This document shows, piece after piece, positions 24,377 through 35,907 of a DNA stretch of 64,000 nt. The notes under the pieces were generated by a model. The model was not told the origin of the DNA, made no database searches, and worked only from the letters and a program-made list of their open reading frames with translations. The position numbers were made by a program, and so were the translations under genes. The stretch is from Ephydatia muelleri (lineage: Eukaryota; Porifera; Demospongiae; Spongillida; Spongillidae): NCBI GenBank assembly GCA_013339895.1, contig JABACO010000004.1, positions 5,325,497 to 5,389,496 of the forward strand, read 5' to 3'. Numbering within the stretch: the first letter of the stretch is position 1; every line of letters begins with the position of its first letter.

Positions 24377-27303
24377 CAGGGGTCGACTTAACGGTTACCA
24401 TAAATGACATTCATTTATGTGGGACGCCTATCATAGCATGTTTTTGCAGCTATCATAACATGTTGTTACAACAACGCGTCATCAACCACAAAGTAAAAGC
24501 TGCACATATTAACCAAATGCAAAAGATTAAAATGTAACTTCATTTTAAAAAGCATCAATCATTTCATCATCTGACTCCATTTCATCATCTGATTCTGAGC
24601 TAGATTTGCTGCACAGAGATAGCCTGCGGTTGCAGTTCCCTTTCCACCTAAGGATGGATGGTGTGGGATCAAAGTCAGCAATTTCAGAACTGTGCAGCTG
24701 TATAGTCATCAAATCAGTGACCATGGTGTCCCTTAGCCTGCTCCTCCAGTCTGACTTGATGACTTTAGTCAGGCTGAATCCTTGTTCACAGTCTGCACTG
24801 CAGGCAAAGACAGTAGCAGATCAACCAGCTGGAGCACATTTGGACAAGAATCTTGGGCTTTCTTGAACACATCTACCCACTCTGGCTCCTTAGGTGGAAC
24901 TTTAGCCTTTAGAGAGTACCTAAAGTATGTACCAGTTCAATACTTAAGCCTTTACACGTGAACTTAACCTACACTTGAGCAAATCACATTCTGTTTGTAC
25001 AACACTGGCATCCACACCACAATTCTCAAGAATGGGTCCAAAGTGCCTTTGCAGGAGGGCTACATCTTGATTTCCAAATGCTACTTAATAAATAGAATGC
25101 TTAGCAGCACATTCTTTTGATAGAAATAGTGCAAACATACTTGCTTCCTCTGTCTGGTGAGGCCAAGAGTGTGGAGAGAAAATGCATTGCACTTTTGATC
25201 TCGTCACTGCCATTCTCCCCAAGTCGCACCTCCAGTTGTGCTGTGAGGCCATCCACAAGGCACTTCATGTCAGCCTTCAGCTGAACAGCATCGTACTTCC
25301 CCGATAAAGGGACCCCCATAAACGATCACTCATCTTTGAGGGCTGGTGTTAAATAGCGGCCAGGTCTACATGCATGCAATAGAGAAAGTGACTTTGAATT
25401 ATGTACAATGTAGTTGGCAACTTGGCATTCACCTCTTGGTTAGTGCCTGTAGCGTATTCAGAGTTGACTTTAACGTTTTAATGATGTACCCAGGAGAATA
25501 ACATGGAGATTGTATGGCCAATGACACAGTGTGCAGAGTGTCTACAACATCCGTAACAAACGACCCAAGCAAGATGGTTCGTTTAGATGAGAGCTTTTAT
25601 AGAAAGCCCTTTGCTTTGGCCTGGCTATCTGTAGACACACCTGCACCTGTTGCAATGGACAACTAAAAAAGTGATTATAACTAACTACCTTGCTAGCTTT
25701 GCAGTGCCATCTTAATGTTCTAACCTGTTCAAAATGCTGCATTTTGTTCCACAGCTTCTTAAGTGCCAGCATGGTGTGAGGTAGCCACCTAGTACCACCA
25801 ACCCTGCTGGGTGCTAGGAACTTCACACCTGCTGCAGCACATGATGACTTGAGGTTTTCTCTGTTCAGTGCGCTGGAATGGTAGAAATTATAGATGGCAA
25901 ATAGCAGCTCTGTAAAGGTGGACATAAAACTATTTGCTCCAATAATTCCTTTGAACCCCAGTTCCAGTCGATGTGCCATGCAATGCAGTGTGAACAACAG
26001 TGGTTGTTCCCCCTTCAGACGAGTGCTGACACCACTCTTGCATCCAGTCATTACAGATGCACCATCACTGCCAAATCCAACCAGCTTGGTGAAGATGGTC
26101 TGTTTTGTCATCTGGAGACCGTTCTCCAATGCCAGCACAATGGCATTTAATATGTGGTCAGCTGTACCTCGAGGGATATTCACATAGGCAAGAAAGTGGA
26201 CAGAAACCACTCCTTTCACAGCCTGCCTATGCATATAAGAATTTGAGCAAGCAAAGTACTAGTGTACCTTATATAGATAATTTCTGCATCACTAACAGAT
26301 GAGTCAGTGGTGCCATCCACCATGATAGAGAAGAAGTTGTTTGACTGAAGCTTTTGTTGCAAACCCACCCGCTGCTCTTCTGCAATATAGTGGATAAATT
26401 CACAGCACTTCTTATCAGTCCTATATAATGCTCCAACATCAAGACCCTTCTTCTCGTCCAGAGCACACATCCACTCCATGTCACTGAATGGCCTACCAGC
26501 TTTGGCAATGGCATGGGCATTTCGAAACAGCACAGCCAATCGAGACATCACTGACTGTTCAGCTCTTGAAGTATGCCCACTCAGAGTGTGCATGCAGGAG
26601 TTATGCTGGCTGCTACAGTTTTTAGATAACATTGGCAAGATACATGTATATGGGGCACAACTGCCTGTGTACATGTACCTTTCAGCATGTTTTGTTAGTG
26701 AATGTGTATAAAATTAAAGCTGGTGCTACCATCAACAAATTGGCCTGTTGTTCCATCCTGTGATGTGCATATCATACAAAACATCTTGCCTTCTTCAAAA
26801 CACAACCATGGAAAGGCAGTCAACCGTTGATCCCTAAACTGGCGAGCAGGTTCACACATGCTGGTAGTAGCAGGCTCATCCAGACACCAAAAATAGTGTG
26901 CAAAGTAATATGCTTGCTTGTATATACTAACCCTGCATTGAGAGAGCAGTGCATACACCCCATTGTTTTATATAGTTCATTTACAATGGAGCCCTCATGT
27001 CGTTTTAAGCGGCTGCTATCGATCAACGGTGGCTATTGCCCCATTATTTTGCACAGAATCAAACAAAGACACATTGTGCGCGCTCGCTTCCTATCACATG
27101 TTAAACGAGTGCACGCGCAGGGGCCATTCCCATTTCGCACAAAATACACTGTCCACCTTTACGCACTCGCGCTACTGATCGCATTAAACGTGCGGTGTCT
27201 GTTGTCACATTTGTGGGATGACGTTTTTACACTAACTTAATTACCGCGAAAACGTCATCAATAATATGAATGTCATTTATGGTAACCGTTAAGTCGACCC
27301 CTG
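24377..27303 (-). mobile_element. hAT-type DNA transposon with 38-bp terminal inverted repeats
   Basis: The left end starts caggggtcgacttaacggtt (24377-24414) and the right end (27266-27303) is its perfect 38-base inverse. Both sides are flanked by aaatg (24372-24376 and 27304-27308), a 5-bp target duplication. Transposase pieces on the - strand fill the inside. Classical hAT elements duplicate 8 bp, so this may belong to a subgroup with 5-bp duplications. Confidence 0.88.
24545..26960 (-). pseudogene. hAT transposase, decayed
   Basis: Pieces in order from the 5' end: an N-terminal zinc-finger-like part (RLTAFPWLCFEEGKMFCMIC, about 26750-26850), then LFRNAHAIAKAGRPFSDMEW and IMVDGTTDSSVSDAEIIYIR (26300-26560), the catalytic core with FGSDGASVMTG, LHCMAHRLELG and GGTRWLPHTMLAL (25740-26230), a helical insert (25101-25319), and the C-terminal hAT dimerisation block ADCEQGFSLTKVIKSDWRSR with a stop at 24545. 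It resembles the ZNF862/KIAA1586-like group of hAT-derived proteins. The enzyme would cut and paste the element by the DDE mechanism. Short introns may join some pieces, but at least one shift is needed near 24800, so it is probably inactive. Confidence 0.8.
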
Positions 27304-27640
27304 AAATGTAATGAGATTTAATTTGGTGATGATGTGCATTCACACATACGCATGCACACAATTTATTTTTTTAGTTGTGATATGTTTCAATGCAAATTGA
27401 AATACAGCATAATAATGGTGAATAAATGCACCTGTTATAAAAAGTAATGAGTGATTTAAATAATTAACATACTCAAGCACACATAATAGCACATACAAAT
27501 TCTATTCATAAACTGATGTGCATGGGTGTCCAGCCCCATCATCCACATGAACTACACTCGTCTATTTCACTCTGCTTCCTCTTATGCACAGATTTGTGGC
27601 TCTTAGTAAAGCAAACGCCAATGTCGCCCTACCCATCCAG

Positions 27641-29150
27641 TCACTTCACTTGAGGTTTTTCCCTCTTCAATGCTATTTTTGTTGCTAAAAGCTTCATGAC
27701 AGAGCTAGCTTCACGAGCCTGGACTCCATCAATTGAGGTGACAAAAGGGGTGAAAGATGCATGTCTAGCCTCAGCAGCATCCAGATAATTCTTTTTCTTC
27801 TCATTCTCAGCTGATAGGAGAACAGAATCAGCAGTGCGGCTAGTATATGACTGGGCATCAGTGTCCATGACACAAATATCAAATAACGCCTCAGTCTGGG
27901 CAGCCCACAATCTCACACCTAGATCAGCTATCAAGGCAAGAAGACCTCTCACAGGATCAGCATCTCTCACAATTGGTTCTCTTATCACATCCCTAAATGC
28001 AATGGATGCAAGGTCACCCAAGGCATCTCTCACCTCATTGTGCCGTTGGATGATCAAACCACCTTTTCTGCAGTCCAAAGCATGCTGAAGGATAAACTCT
28101 GCACCACATCCATCACAGTCAGCAGGCAACTTTGATAGTTGTTGGTGATATCTAATAGTCAAAGCATCATGAAATTCTGATGGTGAGAGGTCACAGTGGT
28201 AGTGGGATAGTCAGCCAGGTGGATGTATTGCCCTTGAATTGCTCGCTTCTTCCCTTCACTCAAAAATGTCAGTATCGAGGTTAGCTTATCTTCTTGAAAT
28301 CCTTTAATCTCATGATTCATCTCTTTCTTTGCCTGAGTCATCTGTTGCGAGTGATCATATACAGAGAAATCTCCCCTGCCTTTTATTGCTGTAACAATTA
28401 CATCAGTGTATGCTCTGAAAGTAATAAAGGCTGTTCTTGCTGCTTCAACAGAGTCGTTAACATCCATTCCTCCCATCCAAGCAGGTAGTGTGAACAGGTG
28501 TAGTTCTAGCTGTGATACGTCAGTACTAAAAACTGCAGGCCAAACGATTGTGTTTATCTTATCTTGCAGTAGAGCAAAAGAAGATTCACAGTTTGGTATG
28601 ATTTGCTGTACAAATGACCATTCAAACTGCAGAGATTTTGCCATAGCAGCATATGCGGCTTGAGGTTGTAGTTCTGCAGCCCATGCTAGTTTATAAACAC
28701 ACACCAACCAAGCATCGATCTTATTTTCAATAAACTGTTTAGTGTGCTCTCTCTGCTGCCAATAAATCCACCAAGGAAACGGTAACCATTGACGACCTTT
28801 ATGCCAGAATTATGAAAATAGGCATTTGCCAATTCCTCATCCACAACAGTCACTGTCTTATTTGGTTCAGGTTAGTAGCCATTATTTGGCCCCTAATTGG
28901 CACAGCTTTTCAAACCACCTACGCAAAGAAGAAAATTTCCCAACACAAGCTGAATCATCTAAATACCAATTCTGTGTAATGGAGAGTGGATCCCCTTGAA
29001 CTACTCCTTCTTTACAGTTGGGTGGTCATGCCAAATTAGTGGAGCATATCCACAGTTGGTGTTTAACAGGAAACGAGCACATCTGGGCCACTGCACCCGA
29101 ACATTCCATAAAGCTGCTGCTCTATTCAAAGAGTAAAAGCATTTTTTACA
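27641..29150 (-). pseudogene. Retroelement reverse transcriptase, 3' half with nuclease-like tail, degenerate
   Basis: On the - strand the order is: RT finger/palm ([17 protein letters not shown]), then [12 protein letters not shown] running directly into WYLDDSACVGKF, so the stretch normally between the QGDPLS and Y-x-DD motifs is missing. Next come GYRFLGGFIGS, then a thumb-like part (28159-28707; AAYAAMAKSLQFEWSFVQQI), then a C-terminal part (27641-28162) with a Cys/His segment (CDGCGAEFILQHALDCRKGG) and an RHNEVRD motif seen at the end of a group of invertebrate retroelement polyproteins, possibly a PD-(D/E)XK-type nuclease. Frames change several times. I could not find the 5' half or the ends of the element. 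Confidence 0.7.
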
Positions 29151-29272
29151 TCCTCCAGAAGCAGCCTTTTGCACAGGTTGCCTTGGCCCTCAAGCCACAA
29201 CATGCTACTAGACCAGTGCGTGACCTCTCTGATCTCTATATATATGGAACCAAGCTTATTTAGTATGCTTGT

Positions 29273-29512
29273 ATGTGTGCACGAATGTACAGTAACTGTA
29301 TGCATGAGTGTGGGCCAATACACTGGAAACTCATAGAGGTGTACATGTGTGTGAGTGAGTGTGGGTGTTTGTTTGCAAAGTGGATGTGTGTGCCAGTACA
29401 CTGGAAACGCTTAAAGGTTTGTGTGTGTGTACATGTGTGTGTGTATGTGTGTATGTGTGTATGTGCATAAGTACCATGTATACATGTGCAGTACACTGGA
29501 AACTCTTAAAGG
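29273..29512 (+). repeat. TG-rich minisatellite with a cagtacactggaaact core
   Basis: Three copies of (ccagta)cactggaaac followed by about 10 bases and a (TG)n stretch. The reverse complement of the same core recurs at 47937-48440, on the other side of the LTR element. Confidence 0.8.
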
Positions 29513-29720
29513 GCAAACTGTAATAATAAATAAAAGAACAACTACACATGAAAACCAAAATTGATTATTTGATCGGCCAATTTTATTTTTGGATTAAGTG
29601 GGCTTCTCTGTGCCATAGGCACATAATGAACCTGATAAGAGCATGTCTCTTGAATAAATGATACGTGGTTTGGGTAAGGAGCCTTATCAACCACATGATA
29701 GTCAAACCCATGCATACACA

Positions 29721-29847
29721 TGTAATGAGTTGAATTGTGCGCTTGCGCACAAAAGTACAAGTGCATGGAATGACTGATCGTATATATATATTTTTGTAAT
29801 GCTGTATTGATTGCTGTGATTGTCATTACTTTTGGCCAATCATTACA
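29721..29847 (+). repeat. 5' LTR
   Basis: 127 bp, tgtaatg...cattaca ends, with a tatatatata stretch that may serve as the promoter box. Confidence 0.95.
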
Positions 29848-29848
29848 C

Positions 29849-29863
29849 TGGCGTAGTCGGCAG
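29849..29863 (+). promoter_or_regulatory. Primer-binding site of the LTR element
   Basis: tggcgtagtcggcag begins one base after the 5' LTR. The TGG start is as expected for pairing with the CCA end of a tRNA; I cannot name the tRNA. Confidence 0.6.
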
Positions 29864-29872
29864 CTAGAGGAG

Positions 29873-30127
29873 ATGGCTAATGCGAAGCCCTTGCTGTTAC
29901 CGGAGGTTTTCGGTGGAGATCCACAGAGTTGGACGGAGTGGCTCGAACATTTTGAAAGCGTGGCGGCTATAAACAAATGGGAGAGCGCCGAGGAGAAAAT
30001 GAAGTGGCTTAAGGTCAGAATTACTGGTCAAGCTCGGATGGCTTTCCGTAAGTTTCCAGCAAGTGTACAAACTAAATATGAGGAGTGTACTAAAGCATTC
30101 AAGCAGCGTTTTGAACCGGTGTCGTAG
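29873..30127 (+). pseudogene. gag: gag, 5' part, interrupted by insertion
   Basis: The ATG at 29873 opens a frame encoding a capsid-like start (LLLPEVFGGDPQSWTEWLEH, RITGQARMAFRKFP). After 30115 the frame runs into foreign DNA: CCGG at 30116-30119 is the target duplication of the Ginger-type element, and a stop follows at 30125-30127. The continuation of gag lies at 43218 onward in the matching frame. The capsid of the original element is therefore disrupted by insertion and not by decay. Confidence 0.9.
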
Positions 30128-30139
30128 GTACTACACGAC

Positions 30140-30400
30140 CAGTTTTCTACGTTTATGAAGCATGGATGAAATTTTTTCGCTCGCGTATCATCGGCGATAT
30201 TTAGAGAGATTCAGAAATTTTTGGCAATCTGATCTGAAGCAGACCGCGTATATAATGACCGAATCACCGCGATTATTCATACAATGCTTGCGAAGCATCC
30301 GTGAATGGTTTTCGCTCCCGTATCATCGGCGCTGTTGATATTCGATCTGAAGCAGCCCGCGTAAAATAATAATGGAATCACCCGTGATGCATAGTTATGG
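30140..30400 (+). repeat. Two subterminal repeat units of the inner element
   Basis: ttttcgctcgcgtatcatcggcg...gatctgaagcagaccgcg...gaatcaccgcgat occurs at about 30172-30275 and again with changes at 30307-30395. Related gattcaccc-type motifs occur in inverse near the right end (37100-37280). Confidence 0.7.
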
Positions 30401-30785
30401 TATTAGATGGCAGAACGGGGCAGAGAATGGAGAATTGTTTTTGCGCGCACCATCTTCTATATTACGTTTGATCATGAGGAGGGAGGGGTGATTAACTCCA
30501 ATTAAGGCTGTACATGTATAGCCAGGACATCATCGAGCTCTATCAAAATGGTTTTCAGATTGTGTTTATCACAGGCTATATACACAAATAGCTAGCTTCC
30601 CATGTTATTGACATTGTTTATAATACAGAGCAGAAATCAATGCATGCTGATGATGGATACATGATAAGATAGAAAAGCAAAATGATAAAAGCTGCTGAAG
30701 ATATGAGAGTTAAAATGACACGCTGCTGTGTATGAAAAAAAAAAAAAGTCAGCCGGCAATGAATTTTGATAGCTTGGCAAGGGGA

Positions 30786-31982
30786 TTATTGTGGTAACTG
30801 AATCCCATGACCATGCAGGGCGTAATTGTACGCTGCATCATCTTGCATCACAGTGTCCCACTGCTCTTCATCCATAGATGAGTAGTACTGCTGAACCCAG
30901 TGGCGATACTCCCCATGGTTAGCCTGCTTGTCATCATCACAGTGGCGAATAAATAATCGCTGCAGGAAAATAAAAAATATTATTATACTGAGAAAAGCAC
31001 AATGCAATCATTACAAAATGTGCTAGATGTCGGCAGTAAGTGTTCACGTCAGCCAATTCATGTGTTGCTCCACCCATACTTTGTATAATGTTCCTTGCAA
31101 GGTCCATGGTAGGCATAAACTTGCACCTAGGGTATGGATGTTTACCTAGGCACTGAAGAAATAAACCAGTGTAATCAAAATTTGGTCTCTAAAGCTGAAA
31201 GCAAATCATACCTTCCTTCTTTCTTCTGTTCTAGCATCAGCAAGCCTTGACTTGCAGAAACGAAGAGCATCATCAAACTTAAATTTTTCATTTCTGACAA
31301 CTTCAACAGTTAAAACTCTTGTAACGGCAAGCTTTAATGAAAAACATTTATAACAGTACATGGATACATATACATGTACTGCTCTCACCCTGATGCTTTC
31401 ATCACTGGGTTCCCGCATAAGAGACTGGCAAAACAACTGACAGACTTCAACCTTCAGTGGTGACTATACATATATACAAGCAGCCATATAACAAACTATT
31501 ACACTTCCGCTTGTTACTAATTAATACTTCATGCATACCTCATAAACACTCCCCTTCGTAGTGTAGTTCTGAGCACTAATACGTTGAACTGTACGAGTCA
31601 GTTCTTGCAGGGCCACTTCCACTTTGCCTAGTTTATCTTCCATACCTTGCATCCGCCGCTCAAAATTCTGATTTGAACTTATGATATTGGACCTTAATTC
31701 CTGGACTGTGCGCTGCAGTGAAATCCTAAAGGAAGCCTCATCCGCGATGTGGTCATGCTGAAACTCAACATCGTCAAGCAGAGTTTCAGAGTAGTCTCTA
31801 TCTGAATGACGGCGATCGGTCAGCGTTGATCTTGAATGCAAGGCAGCACTGGATTCAGAACTGGCCGCTGCAGAACTTGTACTGGGCAAAGGCGAAGCGG
31901 TGAAGCCTATTGCAAGTGATGCTGAAGAGATTCTCGGGGGTCGGGCATGTCTTAACATTTCTCTCACGTGACTGAAATTCAC
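30786..31982 (-). CDS. Coiled-coil protein of the inner transposon, unknown function
   Basis: Five exons can be read from the Met at 31982: 31539-31982 (Ser/Ala-rich start, then a coiled-coil stretch with RISLQRTVQELRSNI and MEDKLGKVEVALQELTRTVQ), about 31389-31463 (SLMREPSDESIR), 31212-31332 (VLTVEVVRNEKFKFDDALRF), about 31015-31154 (MPTMDLARNIIQSMGGATHE) and 30786-30963 (HWVQQYYSSMDEEQWDTVMQ to the stop). Introns are about 50-75 bp with GT-AG ends, and no frame break was seen. I do not recognise the family. Its place inside the element, head to head with the putative transposase, suggests an accessory DNA-binding or assembly protein such as many CACTA-like elements have; that is inference. 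Confidence 0.6.
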
Positions 31983-32002
31983 TCTCGCGTGATGCGTGCA
32001 GT
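31983..32002. promoter_or_regulatory. Shared start region of two divergent genes
   Basis: Only 20 bases separate the two start codons. cacgtgact and cgcgtgatgc motifs lie around it. With start codons this close the promoter elements or 5' leaders must overlap the first exons. Confidence 0.45.
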
Positions 32003-35000
32003 ATGGAAGAGAAGGAGCGCTATTTTTGTTCGTCTTGCAAAGTGAGTTTTGCGTTCAAATCCAGATATGAAAGGCATCTTAATACTGCGAGCCATCAAGC
32101 ATACGCTCAGTGCATTGCCTTCGATGAAAATCGAGGAGCATCTGTCTTAACTACCAGCCACTTAGCGCCGTCCCACGACGATTCAACACTTGATGTTGCC
32201 GCTAAAGAATCTTTCCATGTTGATGTTGAACAGGGTAAGTACTTACAGTAAATACTTATCATATGGGATAGTTACAGAGCATGATATGATTCGATATCAT
32301 TAGTCGACGTAGGTGAATTGCAAGGTGGTGCCACATCACCTCGAGGCACTAGCAGCCCATCTACACCTGTTATACCAATCGGAACTGAAGAACGAGAAGG
32401 TTTAAATATGTATGCATTTATGTGTGGTACATGTATTTATAATTCAATGCTTTACAGCTGAACCTGGCGATTCAAGCCAGCTGATGCATTCTGCAGCCTC
32501 TTATGCTCCTTTTGCTTCTAAGATGCTGGCAATGGCGTATCTTATGGTACATAGCCCCCGCCCAATGGTATGTTTGCATATAGCAGCCATTTGCAGAGTG
32601 TGCATATAATGCTTTGCTCCCAGGGACATACCAACCTAAGATTTGTGCTGCATACTCTGCGTACCATTTGTCCTGAGGTACCAAGTTTGTCTACCTTACT
32701 GAAGTATCGTTTGCCTGGGCACAGTTCTCCAAAGATGGTCAATTTTTCTTGCTGAGTCTATACATGATTTATTATTTGCGTTTGTATCCCAGTACAGCAC
32801 ACTACAAGCTCTGGCATTCCATTTTATGTCAATCCTATCTCAGACAGCTTGAAGATGTGCTTAGGCACTCCCGAAATTGCTCGCAATCTTGTTCGCTATC
32901 CTGTTATCCCTAAGGGTGAATTCAAGTATGTCTATGGCCTTGTGTATGTGATTTATGCATCAGTGTTCTGTCTATTTTCAGAGAAGTGTTCCACGCTCTG
33001 CGTTGGAGGAACGACAAACGTTTCTTTGCACCTATGAGTACCACACCTTGTGGCAACGTATTCATAGGAGATTTTGTAGAGTTTACCCTGCTTGGTTCCA
33101 CTACTCCATCTATTGGTCATGTCAGACAATTCCTGTGTCAGGTATGTTTTAGTACTCATTGGTAACAAAAGTCTACCTTGTTTTTTTCTATCAGGAAGGG
33201 CAAGATGGTGTGTTTGCTAATGTATTTGCACTAGAGCATGTTCCTTTTATGGAAGGTTATGTGCTCAGGGAACCTAGTATTCTTGTACCAGTCCAGTGCA
33301 TACAAGCTGTGGTGGCAGATATGCAAACTAGGGCGCAGTCTGTGTTCAAGTATCAGGACAATGACACTTTGGTGGAGCTTACGGGTGACGTAAGTACATG
33401 CCGCCCTCATAAACATGGTTTTTATGTTACGATGCTTTTTTTTTGTTTTTCAAGGAGTACACCTCTTTGTTTGTGCATCATCCTTTGAAGGAAAAGTCAG
33501 TGCAATCTGGTGGCATGCCGGTCATCATGGTTCCACTCACTGTGTTTACTGATGACACAAGTGGTAATAAATCTAAGGTGTGGAACAAATTTGATTCGTG
33601 GAACTACCTTCTGGAAGGCCTTCCAAAGAAAGAGAATGGCAAACTCCACAATATCCACTTTATTTGCGCATCCAACAAGGCACGTGTATTAGAAATGGCG
33701 GTTCCACTAGTGCAAGAGCTAAATCTTCTTGAGCATGAAGGCATCATTGCTTATGACGCTTCGCTACAGTGCAAAGTTATAGTGGTTGCACCAGTGTTAT
33801 CTTTCATCTGCGACAACCCTCGTGGTGCTGAGCTTTGCAGTCATCTGGGAGCAACAACAAGCAAATATTGCAGGATCTGCCTGGTATGTAATAGTAGCAA
33901 TCAATTGTACATTTTAACGATGTGTTCTGTGTCATTTTTGAGGCTGACGTAAGCACAGGTTTGCAGGGCATTGGGGAGCTCAGGAAGAAGTGTGACACTA
34001 TGATGCAAATTCGGAGCATTAGGTCTGCAAGATGTCAAGCTGACAAGAAGCAGTTGAAGAAACGGTTTGGAATAAGTGCTGAACCAAACCCAGTGCTAGA
34101 GCTAGCTGTGGACCCACATGAGTATTATGCACCACATAATGTTGCATGTAAATCTACACTTCTATTCCCCTATTTAGGTCTACACCTGTTGAGGTGTTGC
34201 ATACCTTGCTGTTGGGCCCTTATAAATACCTTGTCAGAAACGTCATGGGTCGGCTTACATCAGCTCAAAAATTGGAGGTTTTGGCTCGCATTTCCTCATT
34301 TCCTTTTTCTGGCTTTGCTATTCGCCTGACTAGAAATATTGCTAAGTACTACAAATCATTTGTTGGGCGTGATTTTAAAGCCTTAGCACAGCTTGCTCTA
34401 TTTGTATTCTTTCCGTATTTGACAGCTGGTGAAATAGAGGTGTGGTTTGCACTTTCAAAGGTTAGCATCTCCATCTACAAATGGTGTAATAAACTTTGCT
34501 TGTTTACAGGTATTTAGAATGGTGTACTGCCAACCATTCAAACCAGAGAATATTGCTTTGTACAATGCAATATGTTTGGACTTCATGCGTGCTGTGGATC
34601 TGCATGCTCCTGAGTTAAAGGGGAAGCTGAAGATCCACTTAATTCTCCACTTACCTGAAAATATGCTGATGTTTGGGCCAGCATCAACGTTCAATACCGA
34701 GAGGTAATGATGTAAAATCACAAGTGCATCGTCTCACCTGTCTTAATTGTTTTAGATGTGAAAGCTTTAATGGTACTATAAGAGCTCACAATATATATGC
34801 CAATCGCCATGCACCAAGCAAGGACATAGCCACTAGTTTTGCCATTCAACAGAGCATGCGATTTGTATGCTCGGGCGGCCATTTTGATCCATCGGAAAGG
34901 TACATTGCTGTAATAGCATGTATTGTGTCATTGTTAATTAATCAACCTAATCCATCAGGTGTGGTGATGACCTAGTACAACTATATCAGTCATCTGAAGT

Positions 35001-35806
35001 GGAGAACTTCCTGGGTGGAGGAAGTACATCCTCATATAATCGAGCCATAGACCTCCATGGTGGGCTTCGCAAGGTATGATGCGAATGGACTAATAATAAT
35101 TAACCAACATGTGTTACAATTTTTTCATCACTGTTAAATCTCATTTTTGTAACACTAGTCTCCTGTATCATTTTACAGATCAATAAGAAAGCTGCTGCAT
35201 TAGGTTCTGTGATGGTTAAAGTTCAAGAATTTGATGGCATAATAGCCATCAACAGTTTAATATCTGATCACTCATTCACATTGTTTCTCCATCCAAATAC
35301 TACCTTGTTAACCCCAGTCTTGTGGGGTAGGGCAAGTGTGGGATCTAATGGTCAGATGGTCAATGTTGGGGACTTCGTACACTACACTGAAAGCAGAGAA
35401 CCCTTGGTAAATTTTTCTAATGGTTATCTCTTAATTTCATCATGCATATGTTATACTTATATAGATTCAAGTGGGAGTATTTCTAGGCTGCTTTGAAAAT
35501 GAGGGGAAATGCTTCTGCATTGTGCGATATATGGAACCAGTGATGAATGGCACAGCACTTCGTCTGAACCAATTTGACTGCCCTCTCTTCACACTCACGA
35601 ACATACTTCGAGTACTTCCATCTGTCAACATTTCATGTTCGATCTCCGTCGTCCATCAGTGCAGCACAACATGTGTACTTAAAGAGAAGGCAGTGGAAAC
35701 CACTCTGGAACGGCACAAAGTCACTCAAAACACTCTATTTTTGTCGCATGACTGGTCCAATAACTTATATTGCTACAATGTGTTTTGTATGTCAAACAAT
35801 ATGTGA
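32003..35806 (+). CDS. Putative transposase of the inner element, C2H2 finger plus conserved core, about 15 exons
   Basis: Exon 1 (32003-32234) encodes a C2H2 finger (CSSCKVSFAFKSRYERHLNT, then ASH). Further exons, joined by introns mostly near 50-70 bp: 32457-32571 (MLAMAYLMVHSPRP), about 32622-32738, about 32799-32924, about 32980-33142 (EVFHALRWRNDKRFFAPM), 33195-33389, 33456-33882 (VFTDDTSGNKSKVWNKFDSW, GIIAYDASL, ICDNPRGAELCSHLG and KYCRIC), 33943-34147, about 34177-34460 (TPVEVLHTLLLGPYKYLVRN), 34510-34704, 34755-34900 (CESFNGTIRAHNIYANRHAP), about 34960-35073, 35180-35405 and 35465-35806. The core resembles a large family of uncharacterised proteins I know from transposon-rich fungal genomes. 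The conserved Asp/Glu and Cys/His residues suggest a DDE-type enzyme (inference). No break was seen, so it may be functional. Confidence 0.6.
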
Positions 35807-35907
35807 ATTGTGTTTACAATTGAATTTTAGTGATAATAGTACGGTAAAAACCACGATCACAAAAAAAAATAGTATTTCCGCCATTGCTCACGTGACGATT
35901 GTGCAAA

